From contig PNLP01000034.1 of NCBI GenBank assembly GCA_013823135.1, positions 1 through 64,000 on the forward strand: a DNA stretch of 64,000 bases, read 5' to 3'. The notes beneath the pieces were generated by a model. The model was not told the origin of the DNA, ran no database searches, and saw only the letters and a list, made by a program, of their open reading frames with translations. Origin of the DNA: Planctomycetaceae bacterium. Its GTDB lineage: Bacteria > Planctomycetota > Planctomycetia > Gemmatales > Gemmataceae. A program made the position numbers and the translations under genes. The stretch's first letter is position 1. Each line of letters starts with the position of its first letter. Shown here piece after piece: positions 34,599-43,343 of this stretch.

Positions 34599-35441
34599 TC
34601 ACGGTTGCGGAGCGCCCGCAGGGAACGTCAACTCATTCTGAATGAAGCCGACGCCTGGCGTAAGGCGGACCATCCCCTCGACAAGCCGTGCCTCGCGTGC
34701 GCTTTGCACGTTTCCGCGAAGGATGACGGTGTTGTTCGGGGCGGTGAACACCTGCACGGCAGCGGGATTGGCGATTGATCCGACCGATCGGGCAATCATC
34801 CCCGTGAGATCAGCCTGCAAGACCGGCGCGGTTACCGCAGGAGCACTGAAATCGGCGACGGCAGCGTAGGTGAGTTGCACAGGCATTGGCACCATGACGC
34901 CGTAGGTGTTCGGGCCTGTCTGACCGCCAAGACCACCCGTACGGCCGCCGAGCGCGCCGCCCACCCCACCTGTGGTGCGTCCGGCGGTTGTAGTCGCACC
35001 GCCCGATGGTCGTGAGGTTCCGCGAGCGCCGCCGGTTCCGCCTAGGCTACCCGTGCCAGACAGTGGCGAGCCAAACCCGCCTGGCCCCTGGTTTGTCTGT
35101 GCGGTGATCAACCCCTGGTAGTAGGGGTTGGCGTAGTACCCGGAAAGGAAGTTGGACTGGTCGAGCGTGCTGTTGTTCTGCCCCGTGGGCGGCCCGAGTG
35201 TCGGAGCGGGTTGCATCGTTTGGAGTGCGGTTCCGCCGAGCTGACTTCCGCCTCCGGCCGTACCCCCACCGGCACCACCTCCAACTCCGCCACCAAGCCC
35301 GCCTGCCTGACCACCAGTGCCAGTGAGACTGCCCAACGAACTCCCCCCACCCGTCGTGACAGTGCCCTGTTGGGCGAAGCCCGAGGACGCCGAAAGGCCA
35401 ACGAGAATCGCCGTCCAAACCAGTCGATTCAGGTAGCGCAC
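34599..35441 (-). CDS. Secreted Gly-rich protein with C-terminal BON domain
   Basis: A 280-residue exported protein. Signal peptide residues 1-23 (ILVGLSASSGFAQ). A very Gly-rich, low-complexity region (about 30-175, GGxGG and GGA repeats) includes a Tyr/Asn patch YYANPYYQG. The C-terminal 75 residues fit a BON domain (NTVILRGNVQSAREARLVEGMVRLTPGV), which binds phospholipid in OsmY-like proteins. A surface or envelope role is likely. It starts at GTG 35441 with GGAGGAAC 5-12 bases before it. Confidence 0.8.
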   Translation of the reverse strand: MRYLNRLVWTAILVGLSASSGFAQQGTVTTGGGSSLGSLTGTGGQAGGLGGGVGGGAGGGTAGGGSQLGGTALQTMQPAPTLGPPTGQNNSTLDQSNFLSGYYANPYYQGLITAQTNQGPGGFGSPLSGTGSLGGTGGARGTSRPSGGATTTAGRTTGGVGGALGGRTGGLGGQTGPNTYGVMVPMPVQLTYAAVADFSAPAVTAPVLQADLTGMIARSVGSIANPAAVQVFTAPNNTVILRGNVQSAREARLVEGMVRLTPGVGFIQNELTFPAGAPQP

Positions 35442-35712
35442 GGCGTTCCTCCGGTCGAATTCACTCGCAGCAAGTCACATCACTTCTTCAAGTATCGACT
35501 GCGCGGGTTCCCGGGTCCAGAGAACTCCCGGAGAGAAATTCATGAGAATCGGATAGGATTTCCGCACGGTTGTACGTGGGGTGCCACTGAGGTCGCCTAA
35601 ACCGCCCAACTCCAACCCCCAGAACAACTCACATGAAGGTGACAAGTTGTCGGAATTTTGTTACGTGACCGTTGCTTACAATGGCTGTACCCGTCAGACA
35701 GGGAGGCTTACC

Positions 35713-36627
35713 ATGTTCACGCTAACCCGCTTCGTCGTCGCAGTCGCCTTCGCGTTTCTCCCCACACTCGGACGAGCAGCGGAACCGGAATCGGCCGTCA
35801 AAGTCACTCGGAATGTCCTGTACGCCACCGTCGGCGGCGAGAAGTTGTACCTCGACATCGCTGTACCTGCGGGCGACGGGCCTTTCCCGTGCCTCGTGAT
35901 GATCCACGGCGGAGCCTGGCAACTTGGTAGCCGCAGTGAGTTCTCGGGTGGCGGGAAGGACAAGGACGGCAAGCGAACGCCAAGTTGGATCGAGATTGCC
36001 GCCGAGAAGGGCTATGTCGCGGCCGCGATCAGCTATCGACTTGCACCCAAGCACAAGTTCCCGGCCATGATCGAGGATTCACGCAGCGCCGTGCGGTTCC
36101 TGCGGGCGAACGCGAAGACGTACAAGATTGACGCCGACAAGTTCGGTGCGGTCGGCTTCTCGGCTGGCGGCCACCTCTCGCTACTGTGTGGGATGTGCGA
36201 CAAATCCGCTGGATTCGACGTGGGCGAATGCCTCGATATGAGCGGAAAGGTTCAATGTGTCATCGACTTCTTCGGTCCAACTGATCTGAGCCTGTACTCG
36301 ACCAGTTCGGGAATCGAAGATAATTATATCGTTCCCGTGTTCGGCAAAGATGTGAAGACCGATGCGACAATATATAAGAAAGTCTCGCCGCTCAATTACG
36401 TGAACAAAACCAACCCACCAACATTGATTCTGCACGGCAACATAGACCTGATCGTTCCGATCAAACATTCCGAGACGCTTCTCAAATCGCTGACCGAAGC
36501 AGGGGTATCGGCCGAGATGCTGACGTTCTCATTCGCGGGGCACGGCGGCTGGAGCGAACGCGAGATGGCCAAGGCGTCAGCAGCCTCGTTCAAGTTTCTC
36601 GACACGCACTTGAAGGGAAAGAAATGA
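35713..36627 (+). CDS. Secreted alpha/beta-hydrolase (esterase/lipase, BD-FAE type)
   Basis: A 304-residue exported serine hydrolase. Signal peptide residues 1-22. The oxyanion HGGAW is at 65-69 and the nucleophile motif GFSAGGH at 148-154 (S150); a late HGNIDLIVP gives the Asp and FAGHGGW the His. This is the hormone-sensitive-lipase/feruloyl-esterase-like group common in planctomycetes for degrading acylated polysaccharides. GGGAGG 6 bases upstream supports ATG 35713. The frame extends to 35581 but has no Shine-Dalgarno or signal peptide there. Confidence 0.88.
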   Translation: MFTLTRFVVAVAFAFLPTLGRAAEPESAVKVTRNVLYATVGGEKLYLDIAVPAGDGPFPCLVMIHGGAWQLGSRSEFSGGGKDKDGKRTPSWIEIAAEKGYVAAAISYRLAPKHKFPAMIEDSRSAVRFLRANAKTYKIDADKFGAVGFSAGGHLSLLCGMCDKSAGFDVGECLDMSGKVQCVIDFFGPTDLSLYSTSSGIEDNYIVPVFGKDVKTDATIYKKVSPLNYVNKTNPPTLILHGNIDLIVPIKHSETLLKSLTEAGVSAEMLTFSFAGHGGWSEREMAKASAASFKFLDTHLKGKK

Positions 36628-36635
36628 GGATTGGG

Positions 36636-36722
36636 AGAGTGGAAGACACGGAGAGAAAGAGACACGGAGAGAAAGAGCAAGACGCCGATGTCTTCTCTCC
36701 CCTATTCCGTGTCTCCCACTCT
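36636..36722. repeat. Imperfect hairpin of GACACGGAGAG repeats
   Basis: The left arm AGAGTGGAAGACACGGAGAG (36636 on) pairs imperfectly with 36693-36722. The left side contains two GACACGGAGAGAAAGAG units in tandem. Same purine-rich class as 22950-23051. A small open frame (36624-36860) runs through it but is not called. Confidence 0.75.
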
Positions 36723-36861
36723 ACCGCTCTGATCTTCGCCGCAATCGCCTTCCTCGTGTTGCCGATCTTCGCGCACGGTTGCCATCGCGGCGACCACGAC
36801 GACGAACCCCTGTTCGTCCCTGTCGAACACCGTGCCACGTCGGTTGATGTGGCACGGTGAA

Positions 36862-38376
36862 TCAGTTCAACCCCGCAGCAACTTTCCGCCAGCGGAGGCG
36901 AGTTTCTTTTGGTGCTTTCTCGTCGATGCGGTTCCACGCAGCGATCAGTTGGGTCAATCCTGCGTCGGGCGTGACAGTGCCATTTGTTATCTTTGTCAAC
37001 TCGTCGGACGCTGCTGCGTTGAGCGGCCCTTGGTCTGGCCCTCGAAGCCCGTAGACTGGGTTCCGAATCTCCGGCCGAACATATTGCCGCATCGCTTCTT
37101 GAAGCGATTTGGAGCGGTCCGCGTCGAAGCCGTAACCAAGCCAGGCCGAGAGGCGGTCGCGTTCGAGGTGCGCGTTGCGAAACGGCCCGACACCCAGCCC
37201 AGGCGTGCTCAGTAGCTCAAGACTGCGAGTCGGACTGCCGATTTCTGCCAACAGGTCGAACGCGGCCTCGGGGTTTGGGCACCGCGAACGAACGACGCCA
37301 AGCCTGCCTCCCGAGAAGTAGGGCACGTAGTTTGGCGATCCTGCCGGAACGAGTTGCTTCTTCTCAGGGTCGAAGTATTGCCGACTCCCTGGCAACGGCG
37401 CGATGCCGAATCTCGCGGAAATCCGTCCATTTTCGCGGGGTAGTCGCGCGAGCTGCGCGAGCGAGAGCACCGCAAGCATAGTGTCGCCCTTGCCTAACGC
37501 GACTGGAGGATCAGACGGCCCGGGTGTGGGTTTTGGCAACTTCCCAAGCCAGTCCGCAGCCGCTTTGAAACTCGGGGAATCGAGCCGGAAAGCTCCGCTC
37601 GCGACATCATGGAGAAATGAAACCTGAGAAAACCCGGTCCCGGCCTTCGCAATCGCATCGGTTGCAGCCTGTCTGTCGTAGCAAGCCGCAACCCGAAAGA
37701 AGAGTTCCGCTGTTTCCGGCCCGGTCATTGGTGAGAGGCTTGGTTTCTTGTCGAACTCCGTGAACAACGACGCGAGGATAGCAAACTCTTCCCAGGTAGC
37801 AGGAACGACCGGGTCGTGGCCAACTTGTTTGCGAAACGCGGCAATGAACTGCGGGTCGGCCAGGCGATCGGCCCGATAAACGAGTAGCGATCCGTCTCCC
37901 GCGAGGGGAATCGCACGAGCCTGACCCGCCCATTCAATCAGGTTTTCGCGGTACGCCGGCAGAAGCCCCGACCACTGGTACACGTGGTCAGCCGCACGCA
38001 ACCCCGCTGGTACCGCTGCGAGTTCATCGCGATCCGCCCAGCTACCCAGTTCGGCCACTGGGATGACCCCAAGGTCAGCGGAATCACCGGCAACCATCGC
38101 CTCTGTTCGAATTTTGACCTTGGCACCTGTACGTGTGGCCCAACTATTCACGCCTGGCGCGATAGCTGAGGCAAAAGCTGTGTCGGAGCAGTGTAGTGTC
38201 AAAGAAATTTCGGTGAAAGGTCTCGCCGCTCGCCCGGTCTTTAAACTAGACTCATCGCCACAGCCCGATGACAGTAGAACGCAGACAATACCTAGCCAGG
38301 AGGGCAACATCCCCCAGTACAACCGAGTACGTGAATCGCGTGTCGCTCGGCGATTTGGGGACAGTGATTGTTGCAT
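36862..38376 (-). CDS. Extracellular solute-binding lipoprotein
   Basis: A 504-residue ABC-type substrate-binding protein. The N-terminus is Arg-rich and then hydrophobic, ending in the lipobox LSSGC (C39). The mature part has the family-1 sugar-binding pattern: alternating periplasmic-binding-fold strands, VPATWEEFAILASLF, a stretch with FGIAPLPGSRQYFD and PYFSGGRLGVVRS, and a helical C-terminus. It probably delivers a sugar or oligosaccharide, but no permease or ATPase gene is beside it. The start could also be ATG 38310, giving a shorter signal; 38376 keeps the positive N-region. It is divergent from the FHA gene. Confidence 0.78.
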   Translation of the reverse strand: MQQSLSPNRRATRDSRTRLYWGMLPSWLGIVCVLLSSGCGDESSLKTGRAARPFTEISLTLHCSDTAFASAIAPGVNSWATRTGAKVKIRTEAMVAGDSADLGVIPVAELGSWADRDELAAVPAGLRAADHVYQWSGLLPAYRENLIEWAGQARAIPLAGDGSLLVYRADRLADPQFIAAFRKQVGHDPVVPATWEEFAILASLFTEFDKKPSLSPMTGPETAELFFRVAACYDRQAATDAIAKAGTGFSQVSFLHDVASGAFRLDSPSFKAAADWLGKLPKPTPGPSDPPVALGKGDTMLAVLSLAQLARLPRENGRISARFGIAPLPGSRQYFDPEKKQLVPAGSPNYVPYFSGGRLGVVRSRCPNPEAAFDLLAEIGSPTRSLELLSTPGLGVGPFRNAHLERDRLSAWLGYGFDADRSKSLQEAMRQYVRPEIRNPVYGLRGPDQGPLNAAASDELTKITNGTVTPDAGLTQLIAAWNRIDEKAPKETRLRWRKVAAGLN

Positions 38377-38608
38377 CGGGAGCAATCCATGGTCTAAGAT
38401 AAGAGTAATGAGGAATTGGGGAACGAGTGCCAACTCCCTAACGCATCACTTTCAGAAATGTTTTGGTTAAACGCTGCGGCGGCAAGAGTTTTGCAAATAA
38501 TTAGGCTCGAAAACTCGCGGGGGTGTTTGTCTCCCGCATCCTGATACGAACTGGAGTCGCGGGTGGTTCGCCGCCCAGGCACCGTCAACACTTTAGGCGG
38601 TAACACAC

Positions 38609-39409
38609 ATGAAGGTGAGTTTGGTCGTTGCTTCGGGGACTCACCAGGGCAAAGTGGTCCCGATCACTGGCACACAATTCCTCGTCGGTCGCGAGGCCCA
38701 GTGCAACCTGCGCCCCGCGAGCCAGGCGATCAGCAAGAAGCACTGCGGGATTCTCATCCGTGACGGGAAAGTTTCCATCGTTGACTATGGGAGCACCAAC
38801 GGAACGCTCGTCAACGACGTGCTCATCCGGGGCGAAGAAGTTCCCGTTGAAGACGGCGCGACTGTCATGATCGGGCCGCTGGACTTCACTCTTAAGATCG
38901 TGCGAGAGGAAGCAATCAAGGACGGCACCCCGTTCCCAAGTGCATCGACCTCGGAAGCACTCGCGGCTGTCAAAGCTGTCTCTGCTTCGAGTACCTCGAC
39001 ACCATCTCGCGACAGCACCCCAAGCCCCGCGAATAAAGTTGCGACGAAGCCGGGCGTTTTGACGGGGTCGAAGGAGCCTGCGTCCAAGGATTCCGGGTCC
39101 AAGGAAGCCGCCGCACTGAAAGCGGCTTCGAAGCCACCTGTTCAGCCCTCATCGAAGATCACCGCCTCGAGTTCGAACGAGGAAGACAACGAGAACATCG
39201 CTGCCATGCTTTTGGGTATGGACGACGGAGAAGAGGTTCCAAACGGAAGCACGGTCATGGAGATGCCTGTAGCTTTCGGCACCGAAACGCAGACTGGTTC
39301 CAACGCGACTAAGAGCGACGACAAGAACCCCAAAAAGGCCACAAGTCGCGAGGATATGACCAACGCGGCCAACGATATTCTCCGCAAAATGCGCCGCCGT
39401 CCAACGTGA
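38609..39409 (+). CDS. FHA-domain protein
   Basis: A 266-residue cytoplasmic protein. The N-terminal FHA domain (about 1-100) has all core residues: GR at 27-28, S42, H45 (ISKKHC) and GSTNGT at 61-66, so it should bind phosphothreonine peptides. The rest is Ser/Thr/Lys rich and disordered, with a short conserved-looking helix (ENIAAMLLGMDDGEEVP) and a basic C-terminus (ILRKMRRRPT). It is probably a scaffold in Ser/Thr-kinase signalling, but no kinase gene is nearby. Confidence 0.88.
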   Translation: MKVSLVVASGTHQGKVVPITGTQFLVGREAQCNLRPASQAISKKHCGILIRDGKVSIVDYGSTNGTLVNDVLIRGEEVPVEDGATVMIGPLDFTLKIVREEAIKDGTPFPSASTSEALAAVKAVSASSTSTPSRDSTPSPANKVATKPGVLTGSKEPASKDSGSKEAAALKAASKPPVQPSSKITASSSNEEDNENIAAMLLGMDDGEEVPNGSTVMEMPVAFGTETQTGSNATKSDDKNPKKATSREDMTNAANDILRKMRRRPT

Positions 39410-39482
39410 TCCTTGTGTGTGGCAAGCACTGCCACTCGCACGTTCGATTTGTTTCCTTATCCTGATCGCGGTCCGAGACCGA

Positions 39483-40601
39483 ATGGCACGACACAAACCG
39501 GCTGTTCGGTCTCTTCCATTTGACACCCACCCCACCGCACTCTCCGCTCCCCTCCTCGTCTGGTTCGACGCACACCACCGAAAATTGCCCTGGCGTTCGA
39601 ATCGCGACCCGTACCGCATCTGGGTCAGCGAGGTCATGTTGCAGCAGACCACGGTCACCGCTGTGATCCCTTTCTTCGAGCGGTTTCTCGCGGCCTTCCC
39701 GACCATCGTTGCCCTGGCTGCCGCCGACGAACAGAGGGTTCTGAAACTCTGGGAGGGGCTCGGTTACTATCGCCGCGCCCGGCACCTCCACGCAGCAGCT
39801 CGACAACTCGTCGCGTCCCATCCTGGCGAGCTCCCCAACGACCCGGACGTGTGGCACAGCCTCCCCGGCGTCGGTCGCTACATTCTTGGGGCCGTTCTCT
39901 CGCAGGCATTCGACCGTGCGTTGCCGATCGTGGAAGCGAATAGCCTCCGCGTTCTGGCCAGATTGTTCGGTTACCGTGGCGACCCGCGTGAGGGCGAAGG
40001 GAAAGCGTGGGTGTGGTCTGCTGCCGAGTCTATGCTGCCCCAAAAACGAGTCGGCGATTTCAACCAGGCACTTATGGAGCTCGGATCGCTGATCTGCACA
40101 CCCACACGACCAGCGTGCGAAAAATGTCCCCTTGCAGCACAGTGTGTTGCACACAGCGAGGGACTACAGGAGAAGATTCCGCCACCGAAGCGACAACCCG
40201 TTATCACGGCTGTCAGTGAGGTTGGCATCGTCATCCGCCGCGGTAAGCAAATCCTGTTATGTCGCCGTCCTGCGAACGCCGGACGCTGGCAAAACATGTG
40301 GGAGGTGCCGCACGCGGAACGAATCGAGGGGGAGGAGTTAAGCGTGGCTGCGGTTCGGGTGGCGAAGGAATTAACCGGGCTGACCGTGAAGCCTGGCGAC
40401 GAGATCATCGCGATCCGCCACAGCGTGACGAGGTATCGGATCACGCTTGCCTGCGTCGAGGCGACTGCCGCGAAAGGGACGTTCGCCCCGGGGTTTTACA
40501 CCGAGGCGAAGTGGCTGACCGTTGCGGAACTCGCCGACTACCCTGTGAGTGCTCCTCAAAGAAAACTGGTGAATGCGCTCGTGTCTGCTCGTGACGGATA
40601 A
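39483..40601 (+). CDS. mutY: A/G-specific adenine glycosylase
   Basis: A 372-residue DNA repair enzyme that removes adenine mispaired with 8-oxoguanine. It has the HhH-GPD fold with catalytic E50 in SEVMLQQT, the helix-hairpin-helix LPGVGRYILGAV, a [4Fe-4S] site C205-x6-C212-x2-C215-x5-C221, and a C-terminal Nudix-like 8-oxoG recognition domain (about 240-372). At the second catalytic position most MutY have Asp in a LDGN motif; here it is PIVEANSLRV with E151. ATG 39483 is chosen; GTG 39417 would add 22 unconserved residues. It converges on the next gene with 13 bases between the stops. Confidence 0.92.
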   Translation: MARHKPAVRSLPFDTHPTALSAPLLVWFDAHHRKLPWRSNRDPYRIWVSEVMLQQTTVTAVIPFFERFLAAFPTIVALAAADEQRVLKLWEGLGYYRRARHLHAAARQLVASHPGELPNDPDVWHSLPGVGRYILGAVLSQAFDRALPIVEANSLRVLARLFGYRGDPREGEGKAWVWSAAESMLPQKRVGDFNQALMELGSLICTPTRPACEKCPLAAQCVAHSEGLQEKIPPPKRQPVITAVSEVGIVIRRGKQILLCRRPANAGRWQNMWEVPHAERIEGEELSVAAVRVAKELTGLTVKPGDEIIAIRHSVTRYRITLACVEATAAKGTFAPGFYTEAKWLTVAELADYPVSAPQRKLVNALVSARDG

Positions 40602-40614
40602 GGCGCCAAGATGC

Positions 40615-42627
40615 CTATCCCGTTACACGGCGACAGTACGGCATACTCGCTCCTGTTTGGCAACAGAGACACGGGGCACTGGGTGGTAGGTAGTTATCGA
40701 AGTCCGATGTCGAAGTCGCACTCGTGGTGTGCAGCGCGGCAACAACCGGTGGGTTAGTCGGAAACACAGTCTGGATCGCTGCCACGGATGCACTGCTAAC
40801 CGATAGCACCCGCACCCAGTTGGGTTTGGCAACCGATGCCGTAGTGATGATTTCCGCCGTACCGTCCCCATTGAGGTCACTTGCAGTCACCCGGATGCCA
40901 TTCCGATCCGTGGTTCCGTTCGCGTAAAACTGCTGCATCGTTGCCAAACTGGAGACCGCAATGGTTGGCCTGGCCGCGATGGCGGCACCGGACCAAACCC
41001 GCACAAGTGAGTTGCCTCCGGTCTCCTGCGAGACAATGAGATCAGCGTAACCATCCCCGTTAATGTCGCCGCTTGCAACGTTGATTCCAGTCGTCAGGGA
41101 CGAAGCGAAGGCCAGGAAGGCCGGTCCCATAGCAACGGGTTTACCGACTGCGAGCGAGGCACCGTTAAATATCCGAATCGCAGGGTCACGGCCTGGTCCC
41201 GCCCCAACAATCAGATCGAGGTAGCCGTCCCGGTTGATGTCGCCGAGTGCTAACCTGGCACCGGTGGGGAGGGGATAGTAGAACGGCGCGAACGAGATCG
41301 ACTTCACCAGTTGCCCGCTGGAGATGCTGTAAACTTCAACGAGCGGTGATCTCCCGCGGTCGGATGAGACGACCAACTCAGCCTTACCGTCCCGATTGAT
41401 GTCTCCAGCGGCGATGAACGCCCCTCCTGTAAACCCGCCGAGCACTTGCTTGGTGTTTACGAGCGTATTACCGGTTGCCCCATTGATGATCTGAGTCCTG
41501 GCAGCGACACCCGATCCGGTGGTGAAGGCGTAATCCGCGACTTTATCGCCGTTGAAGTCTGCGATGGCCGTGCGAATGGTCCCCGTGTATCCAGGGAATG
41601 GGGTGAACGTCTGCCCCGTGAAGGACAGCGATCCCGAACTGTTGCGAGCGTACAGCATTACCTGGCCGGATTGCCCAGGGACCAGCACGGGTGCGGCCGC
41701 GACAACCGCTGGCGGCGAGACGGGTGGCGGTGAGACCGGCGGCGTGACGGGTGGAGGTGGAGACACCGGAGGGGACACGGGCGGTGGTGGTGAGACTGGT
41801 GGGGACACTGGAGAACTGACCACCCAGCCGAGATCACGGAACACGGCCAGATCGAGGCTTGTCCAGGTCCGCCGCTGCCCCTGTGAAAGGGTGGGATCCA
41901 TCACGGCATACTGACCGTTGGACTTCAACCCGGTGCCCCAGTGGGCCGAATCTGAAGAAACGGGTACTGCCCCGCCATACGCAGCGACCGCGTTTGTTCC
42001 GATGAACGTACCGTTGCGGATTTTCGAAGTCCATTGCGTCGAGGTACCGATCCCAATCAAGTGACCAAGTTCGTGGGCCGCAACGGTGTAAAAATCCGTC
42101 TCGTTGGAATCGAGACCGGCGGTGGTGAGCCCGAAGTGCCAGTTCTCGGTCGTATCAAATGCCAGGCTCCCACCCCAGGTGGCGAAACCATTCCAACCAC
42201 GGCTTTGGACCGTGTTCCCCCAAGCTGCGGTGCCCGACCACCCGTACCCACCGGGGCCGCCTTGTGCTGCCGTTCCACCCGGCATCGCCCGCCCGCCGAC
42301 GTACACGATGATCGTGTTCGCCGCGACGTTCAGGTTGCTAATGTTTTGCGCCCTTCCCGTCACGGGGTTGTAGAACCCTGCAGACCAGGAGTTGCCCCCA
42401 GACGGCGTGATGGCCGAGAGGTTGGCCGTGAGCATTTGCCCAAGGTCCTGGGCTACCCGCGAGAGCGCGGCCTTGGCCTCAGGGTGATCCTCGAAGAAAC
42501 CGGAGCCGCCATTGGCTCTGAGGTCGAGGCCGTAGGAAATCGCGATGTTAATCGCCGGGACTTCACGCGCTTCAAGAGATTCCAGCGACAGCCGGGTGGA
42601 GGCTGGACGAACGAGGCTCGTGCTCAT
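40615..42627 (-). CDS. Secreted metalloprotease-like protein with FG-GAP/VCBS repeats
   Basis: A 670-residue surface or extracellular protein. The N-terminus has the planctomycete-type LSLESLEAREVPA segment (residues 13-25) in place of a classical signal peptide. A zincin-like domain follows, with HELGHLIGIG (185-194); the third His of the matrixin pattern is replaced by T195. A linker of repeated PPVSPP units (about 300-340) leads to five FG-GAP/VCBS calcium loops (DFNGDKVADY, DINRDGKAEL, DINRDGYLDL, DINGDGYADL, DLNGDGTAEI). The C-terminus has CLCC. ATG 42627 is chosen because it opens on the conserved N-terminal segment. Confidence 0.8.
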   Translation of the reverse strand: MSTSLVRPASTRLSLESLEAREVPAINIAISYGLDLRANGGSGFFEDHPEAKAALSRVAQDLGQMLTANLSAITPSGGNSWSAGFYNPVTGRAQNISNLNVAANTIIVYVGGRAMPGGTAAQGGPGGYGWSGTAAWGNTVQSRGWNGFATWGGSLAFDTTENWHFGLTTAGLDSNETDFYTVAAHELGHLIGIGTSTQWTSKIRNGTFIGTNAVAAYGGAVPVSSDSAHWGTGLKSNGQYAVMDPTLSQGQRRTWTSLDLAVFRDLGWVVSSPVSPPVSPPPPVSPPVSPPPPVTPPVSPPPVSPPAVVAAAPVLVPGQSGQVMLYARNSSGSLSFTGQTFTPFPGYTGTIRTAIADFNGDKVADYAFTTGSGVAARTQIINGATGNTLVNTKQVLGGFTGGAFIAAGDINRDGKAELVVSSDRGRSPLVEVYSISSGQLVKSISFAPFYYPLPTGARLALGDINRDGYLDLIVGAGPGRDPAIRIFNGASLAVGKPVAMGPAFLAFASSLTTGINVASGDINGDGYADLIVSQETGGNSLVRVWSGAAIAARPTIAVSSLATMQQFYANGTTDRNGIRVTASDLNGDGTAEIITTASVAKPNWVRVLSVSSASVAAIQTVFPTNPPVVAALHTTSATSTSDFDNYLPPSAPCLCCQTGASMPYCRRVTG

Positions 42628-43343
42628 TGGCGTCTCGGCGGCAGCGCCGGCCGGGGGACTTCGGGTAGCGTGCCTGCTCCCGACGAGTCGCACTCCGGCG
42701 AGGCGAGTGGTGAGAACCGCCGGCGGCCTCCTTACTGCCGACGCGATGAACACGAGCGAGGGCGCGCGAGCCCCCAGGCCGGTGTCACCGGGTGGGACGG
42801 TTAATCCAATTAACCGATTTGCGTAGTGCGTACGCTCCCCCAGTCGCACGAGCGACGAGAGGGTTCTACCGACTGCATCGAAAGGGTTGGTACGGCTGAA
42901 TCCGTCACGTACCTGTTCTGGCAGGCATCCTTCCTGCGGCACGCGGCGACCACGGGTAAGTTGTGGTCGGAGAAACGTGCACCCGAGTTACGTTATATAC
43001 GTAGAACGGTTTCACCGGGTATGTCAAATCGCCCAAGAGAATTGATTGTTCTAGTTGAAGTGGTTGTCAGTAGGCCGAATAGTTTCACCAGATAGTATAG
43101 ATTACCAAATTATTCGTTCTTGATTGATTTATTCTTATAGACACACCGACCAGATTACCTGAACCTGAGAACTGATTTGATCGGTGCGATCCGAACAGTT
43201 TCCCCTGCTTCTCACACAGGCTTCTCGCTCCGTTGAACGCTTCGCTTGAGATTGACGGTTGTAGCGGTTGAATCTCTGGGGGTACACTACGAGCTCAGCG
43301 CGTCCCACCCCAGGTTGTGTCCACCTGCCAGGCCCAGACTCAC
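42628..43343. other. Large divergent intergenic region with AT-rich core
   Basis: 716 bases between the metalloprotease-like gene (minus) and the ceramidase-like gene (plus). The stretch at about 43060-43170 is clearly AT-rich against the GC-rich surroundings (TTGATTGATTTATTCTTATAG). A small inverted site TACGT-TATAT-ACGTA lies at 42989-43003. The first 300 bases stay open in the frame of the protease gene, but that extension has no signal features. Promoters for both genes are expected here; none is assigned with confidence. Confidence 0.55.

Noticed and set aside
36624..36860. 78-codon ORF after the esterase with one hydrophobic segment
   Set aside because: Its first third is the GACACGGAGAG hairpin repeat, it overlaps the esterase stop, and it has no separate Shine-Dalgarno. 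A real short gene starting inside cannot be fully excluded.
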